DNA of 64,000 nucleotides from Flavobacterium sp. SLB02 (GTDB lineage Bacteria; Bacteroidota; Bacteroidia; Flavobacteriales; Flavobacteriaceae). The position numbers and the translations under genes are program-made. Positions 60,560 through 64,000 of the stretch are shown piece after piece. The notes under the pieces were generated by a model, which was given only the letters and a program-made list of their open reading frames with translations, was not told where the DNA came from and did no database searches. Each line of letters begins with the position of its first letter. The stretch's first letter is position 1. The stretch spans positions 5,795,319 through 5,859,318 of the forward strand of contig NZ_CP045928.1 in assembly GCF_009664855.1 (NCBI RefSeq), in the 5' to 3' direction.

Positions 60560-61267
60560 TTAAATCGAAAGTTTAGCCAAATAATCATAATGTTCACCTT
60601 CTAAAATAAGCTCACAATTTAATCCATTTGCGGCAGCTGCATTTTGAAGTGTGTTGTAATCCAAATACAACCAGTCAAAAGGTTCTTCTTTTTCTCCTTT
60701 ATACGAAATATTGAAAACAAGTTCTCCGTAATAATCATTATTAGACAAAATCCATTTTCCCCCGTCTTCATCTTCATCAAACATATAAATGATATCAGAG
60801 CTATCCAGTAAAATTTGTCCGCCCGGATTCAAAAGAGACTTTAGCTTAGATAAAAATGTATTGCAATTTTCCAGTTTACCAAAAATACCAACACCATTCA
60901 TCAATAAAATAATGGTATCAAATTTTTCGCCTTCAAAATCTAGTATATTTTGAACTTTTGCATTCTTAACGCCGCGAAGTTTGCAAGTTTCAATAGCTTT
61001 TGCTGAAATGTCTATTGATGTCACGTCTAAATTGCGATCATTTTGCAGGGATAAACTATGGCTTCCTGCGCCGCACCCAACATCTAATACTTTACCACTT
61101 GCCAATTGCAGTGCTTTTTGCTCGAGTTTAGGCATTTGGTTATAAGAACGGAATAAATAATCTACACTCATTTCGTCTTCTTCAGAAATGGTAGTTTCTG
61201 TAATGATATCTTCAGGCGAATTATTGGTTTGAAAGTCGAACATCGCCTTCCCAAATAGATCTTTCAT
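60560..61267 (-). CDS. Class I SAM-dependent methyltransferase
   Basis: A 235-residue methyltransferase with motif I as LDVGCGAGSHSLSLQ near residue 70, then VTSIDIS and FDTIILLMNGVGIFG, the typical Rossmann-type layout. The substrate is unknown. It precedes the YfiT-like gene, so they form a two-gene unit. The promoter of the divergent Cys-cluster gene lies in the 74-base gap. Confidence 0.87.
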   Translation of the reverse strand: MKDLFGKAMFDFQTNNSPEDIITETTISEEDEMSVDYLFRSYNQMPKLEQKALQLASGKVLDVGCGAGSHSLSLQNDRNLDVTSIDISAKAIETCKLRGVKNAKVQNILDFEGEKFDTIILLMNGVGIFGKLENCNTFLSKLKSLLNPGGQILLDSSDIIYMFDEDEDGGKWILSNNDYYGELVFNISYKGEKEEPFDWLYLDYNTLQNAAAANGLNCELILEGEHYDYLAKLSI

Positions 61268-61310
61268 TGTATTTTAGTTCAAAGTTTAGGGTTTCAAGTT
61301 TAAAGTTGTT

Positions 61311-61318
61311 TAATTTTG
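61311..61318 (+). promoter_or_regulatory. -7 box TAATTTTG before the Cys-cluster gene
   Basis: A perfect TAnnTTTG 24 bases before the TTG at 61342. It supports a short leader and the TTG as start; an in-frame stop at 61330-61332 excludes a longer protein. Confidence 0.65.
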
Positions 61319-61341
61319 CATATCAACTTTAAAAAGTAAAC

Positions 61342-61836
61342 TTGAAACAAATTTTAAATAACTTAAATAAGTTAGCCAAAGATAAGCATATCGAAAACAA
61401 AAAGTATTTCGATAAGCTGAAAAAGAAACAACCTAAGAATTTAGATTACGTAATGCAGGATTTGCATGACGCCGAATTTAAAAAGACAGATTGTTTGCAA
61501 TGCGCCAATTGTTGCAAAACAACCGGGCCATTATTTACTCTGGCAGATATCGAACGAATTTCAAAATCATTCAAACAGAAACCACAGCAATTCATTGAGC
61601 AATATCTTCGAGTAGATGAAGACAAAGATTATGTGCTAAAAAGTGTTCCCTGTACTTTTCTGGATAGCGAGAACTATTGTATGATTTATGATGTTCGGCC
61701 AAAGGCTTGTAGAGAATTCCCGCATACAGATCGTAAAAAGTTTCATCAAATTGCGGATCTTACCTTGAAAAATGTTGCCATTTGTCCTGCGGCATTTAAT
61801 ATAGTAGAAGAGATGAAAAAGAAACTTCCGTTATAA
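61342..61836 (+). CDS. YkgJ-family Cys-cluster protein, TTG start
   Basis: A 164-residue protein of the YkgJ family (Fe-S or zinc cluster). The cysteines are CLQCANCCKTTGP near residue 50, then VPCTFLDSENYCMIYDVRPKACREFP and ICPAAF. The start is TTG at 61342: an in-frame stop lies just upstream at 61330, and the first ATG (MQDLHDAEF) would remove ~37 residues. A -7 box is at the right distance. The role is unknown; a metal-binding scaffold is suggested by family. Confidence 0.85.
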   Translation: MKQILNNLNKLAKDKHIENKKYFDKLKKKQPKNLDYVMQDLHDAEFKKTDCLQCANCCKTTGPLFTLADIERISKSFKQKPQQFIEQYLRVDEDKDYVLKSVPCTFLDSENYCMIYDVRPKACREFPHTDRKKFHQIADLTLKNVAICPAAFNIVEEMKKKLPL

Positions 61837-61949
61837 GGGTTTAAAACTTTTGTAATTGTTTTTAGAAGCCATTCAATTTTACTTTTTAAAATGTATTTTT
61901 GATTCGGATCAATAAAGTCCAATGATAATTAATAAAAGACAACTAAAAT

Positions 61950-63185
61950 TTGAGTTTAGAATATTTCATAGCCAGAAGACTTATTACTGCCAAAGACTAT
62001 AAAAGCAGTATATCAGCGCCAATTATAAAAATTGCCATTTCGGCCATTGCCATTGGTATTATTATGATGATAGTTTCAGTTGCTACCGGAATCGGGTTGC
62101 AGCAAAAAATACGTGATAAAGTTTCAGCTTTCAATGGCCAGATTATAATATCAAATTTTGATAATAACAATTCTGAGGTCACTTTGACGCCAATTTCAAA
62201 AAAACAGGATTTTTATCCCAATTTCAAATCAGTTCCGGAGGTAAGCCATATTCAGGCCATCGCAAGTAAAGCCGGAATTATTAGAACCGAAAATGCTTTT
62301 GAAGGAATTGTTTTCAAAGGAGTAGGAGGAGATTACGATTGGAATAATATAGAAGAATATATTGTCGATGGTAAAGTGCCTGATTTTTCTAAAACTCTAA
62401 ACGAAGAAGTTTTAATTTCCAGACTTCTCGCAGATCGTCTTAATTTAAAAGTAGGAGATAATTTCAATACTTTCTTTATTAAAGAAGAACAGGGCAAAAT
62501 GCCAAACAGCCGTCGATTCAAAATTGCGGGTATTTTCAATTCGGGATTTCAGCAATTCGATGCCACCTATATAATAGGAGATATTCGTCATATTCAGCGA
62601 ATCAATAAATGGACTCCGGATCAGGTGGGAGCTTTTGAAGTATTTGTCAAAGACTTCGATAATATCAAAACAACAGGAATTCAGGTATACGATCAAACAT
62701 CATCGAATTTAGACACAAAAACCATCATCGAAAAATACAGCTATATTTTTGATTGGCTACAATTGTTCGATTTCAATATCGTCGTTATTCTCGGGGTTAT
62801 GATCTTAGTAGCTACTATAAATATGGTTGTCGCATTATTAGTGCTTATATTAGAGCGCACCCAAATGATCGGAATCCTAAAGGCAATGGGCGCAAACAAC
62901 TGGACAGTTCGCAAAATATTTTTATATAACGCATTCTATCTTATTATACGAGGATTGTTTTGGGGTAACCTAATTGGCATCGCAATATTGTTGATTCAGC
63001 AGCAATTTGGAGTGGTTCAGTTAAATCCTGAAAACTACTACGTCAACCAGGCACCGGTCTATCTAAACTGGGGATATATCGCCTTGCTAAATTTACTTAC
63101 CATTACAGTTTGTTTTGTTGTCCTATTAATTCCGTCCTATATAATAACGAAAATCTCACCAGTCAAAGCCATTCGTTTTGATTAG
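61950..63185 (+). CDS. LolE/FtsX-type ABC transporter permease, TTG start
   Basis: A 411-residue permease with four transmembrane segments, one near the N-terminus (IIKIAISAIAIGIIMMIVSVATGIG) and three near the C-terminus around VVILGVMILVATINMVVALLVL. Between them is a MacB-like periplasmic domain. The normal start SLEYFIARRLITAKDYKSSIS follows a TTG at 61950; an in-frame stop at 61944-61946 excludes an earlier one. It resembles the LolE/LolC type that releases lipoproteins from the inner membrane, but no ATPase gene is adjacent. The substrate is therefore inferred only. Confidence 0.82.
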   Translation: MSLEYFIARRLITAKDYKSSISAPIIKIAISAIAIGIIMMIVSVATGIGLQQKIRDKVSAFNGQIIISNFDNNNSEVTLTPISKKQDFYPNFKSVPEVSHIQAIASKAGIIRTENAFEGIVFKGVGGDYDWNNIEEYIVDGKVPDFSKTLNEEVLISRLLADRLNLKVGDNFNTFFIKEEQGKMPNSRRFKIAGIFNSGFQQFDATYIIGDIRHIQRINKWTPDQVGAFEVFVKDFDNIKTTGIQVYDQTSSNLDTKTIIEKYSYIFDWLQLFDFNIVVILGVMILVATINMVVALLVLILERTQMIGILKAMGANNWTVRKIFLYNAFYLIIRGLFWGNLIGIAILLIQQQFGVVQLNPENYYVNQAPVYLNWGYIALLNLLTITVCFVVLLIPSYIITKISPVKAIRFD

Positions 63186-63202
63186 TAATTCATAAAATTC
63201 AT

Positions 63203-63231
63203 AACCCGTCACTTTAGTTGATGGGTTTTTT
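63203..63231 (+). terminator. Terminator after the permease gene
   Basis: AACCCGTCA (63203-63211) with TGATGGGTT (63219-63227, one G-U pair), then five further T. Confidence 0.88.
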
Positions 63232-63300
63232 ATTTCATTCTATATAAGAACAAGCAATTTTGGAATTTGGAGTTTCGGATTTGTAATTTGATTTTGGTTT

Positions 63301-63381
63301 AGGAGCTATTTCCCGCTATCCGTTCCGATCTTTTGTGTCCGCCGCGGCGGACACAAAAGGATTTCCACTACTATCGAGGCT
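63301..63381 (+). repeat. Dispersed GGAGCTATTTCCCGCT element, copy 2 (GC-rich core)
   Basis: The same arms as at 9967-10049 surround a 28-bp perfect palindrome (63331-63358) with core GTGTCCGCCGCGGCGGACAC. The arms match closely, but the core hairpin has no sequence in common with the first copy, only the ability to pair. This is the most GC-rich stretch of the gap 63186-63787, which has no gene. Confidence 0.85.
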
Positions 63382-63787
63382 CAATAGTTTTCATAAGAGC
63401 ATGTGGTTTAAAGAATGATAAAAATGCTCCAAAAGGAAAAACTTAGCACCTTTGCTTCCGAGCGATCGGGATTGCACGATTAAAAAAAAAAGGAATTCGA
63501 GCTTAGTATCTTGATGAGAACTAATAAATCTCGAAAACAAGCTTCGTGTCTTAGTGTTCTTGTGGTAATCCAACCCAAAACGGGCTTATTATAAACAAGT
63601 CATTAAATACCCGTTAAAGCAGAGAAGTCTTTAAAAATGGGTGTTTATTGGATATGATTATTGCGAAAAGTATATCTGGTTAAGGAAAATTCCTAGAAAT
63701 CATAAAAAGGACAAAGTTCTAAGTTTAGTGTTATCAGAGTGTTAAGGGAAAGTTTTGAAAAACATTGAAATTATATAAGGAAAAAGC

Positions 63788-63817
63788 TTGTGAATGTAAA
63801 TAAAGAGACTACTTTTG
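63788..63817 (+). promoter_or_regulatory. Promoter P1 of probable rRNA operon
   Basis: AAGCTTGTGA with TTG at 63788-63790 and a -7 box TACTTTTG (63810-63817), separated by 19 bases, followed by GCACCCGC. The same layout repeats 121 bases downstream. Confidence 0.7.
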
Positions 63818-63908
63818 CACCCGCAACAGCGATAGACGTTCACTGAAATACTGACAAGCATACGAGATCAAGGCGAAAATTTATTTTCAAAAAAAGATTT
63901 CAAAAAGC

Positions 63909-63939
63909 TTGTGAGATTTGAAAACAGATGTTACATTTG
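63909..63939 (+). promoter_or_regulatory. Promoter P2 of probable rRNA operon
   Basis: AAGCTTGTGA with TTG at 63909-63911 and -7 box TACATTTG (63932-63939) followed by GCACCCCGC. The leader that follows (GTTCATTGATAGATTGG) resembles the pre-16S leaders of Bacteroidota. The 16S gene itself would start beyond base 64000. Confidence 0.7.
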
Positions 63940-64000
63940 CACCCCGCAAAACACGGAAAGTTCATTGATAGATTGGTTAGGAAATGAGAGGAAAACGAAA

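Overview
The window looks like a Flavobacterium-type chromosome (Bacteroidota, Flavobacteriia). The DNA is AT-rich and coding-dense. Several promoters carry the Bacteroidota -7 box TAnnTTTG, and lipoprotein and Sus/TonB-type sequence signatures are common. The gene set (MarC, DUF3109, DUF3857, DUF1800/DUF1501, an ExbB-ExbD-ExbD-TonB cluster, and a fused DAHP synthase/chorismate mutase) fits ordinary core chromosome. I see no phage, insertion sequence, CRISPR array or tRNA. The right edge carries tandem strong promoters and a leader typical of an rRNA operon that would begin just outside the window.

Layout. 1-7 kb: the end of a HupE/UreJ-like membrane protein, a dCMP-deaminase-like enzyme, an S41 protease, small proteins, a flavoprotein, MarC and a DUF3109 protein. 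6.2-9.9 kb: class Ia ribonucleotide reductase (nrdB, nrdA) separated by a leader with three hairpins. 10-14 kb: small exported proteins, one of them frameshifted, and a DUF1800/DUF1501 pair. 14.2-19.2 kb: an addiction module whose toxin is broken by an 8-bp duplication, then the aromatic amino-acid operon pheA / aminotransferase / tyrA / DAHP synthase-chorismate mutase. That operon is preceded by a Phe/Tyr-rich leader peptide and a terminator/antiterminator pair. 19.6-31 kb: a large VIT-domain chimera, rsgA, dtd, three tandem DUF3857 proteins and a MazG-like pyrophosphohydrolase. 31-36 kb: aroA, queA, kynU and a glycine-zipper lipoprotein. 36-50 kb: a large unrecognised Cys-rich protein, an AsmA-like protein, a penicillin acylase, two serine hydrolases, an AraC regulator and others. 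50-53 kb: kmo and a HerA-like ATPase. 53.4-59.2 kb: exbB-exbD-exbD-tonB with a membrane protein, a PstS-like lipoprotein and a TPR protein. 59.3-63.2 kb: queE, a YfiT/DinB protein, a methyltransferase, a YkgJ-type Cys-cluster protein and a LolE/FtsX-like permease.

How the parts relate. The shikimate and aromatic branch is split between the attenuated operon and a separate aroA. KynU and Kmo give two tryptophan/kynurenine steps at distant sites. QueE and QueA are two queuosine steps, also at separate sites. The ExbB/ExbD/TonB cluster would energise outer-membrane transporters. The TonB linker shares a short peptide with the VIT chimera.

The most interesting signals are: (1) the apparent ribosome-mediated attenuator in front of pheA, (2) the toxin gene inactivated by an exact 8-bp tandem duplication, (3) several families of dispersed intergenic inverted repeats, including one whose arms are conserved while the central hairpin has entirely different sequence, and a perfect 69-bp-arm palindrome, (4) the VIT/SusC-plug/DUF2135 chimera, and (5) the unrecognised 603-residue Cys-rich protein. 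All calls rest on reading the sequence; no database search was run.
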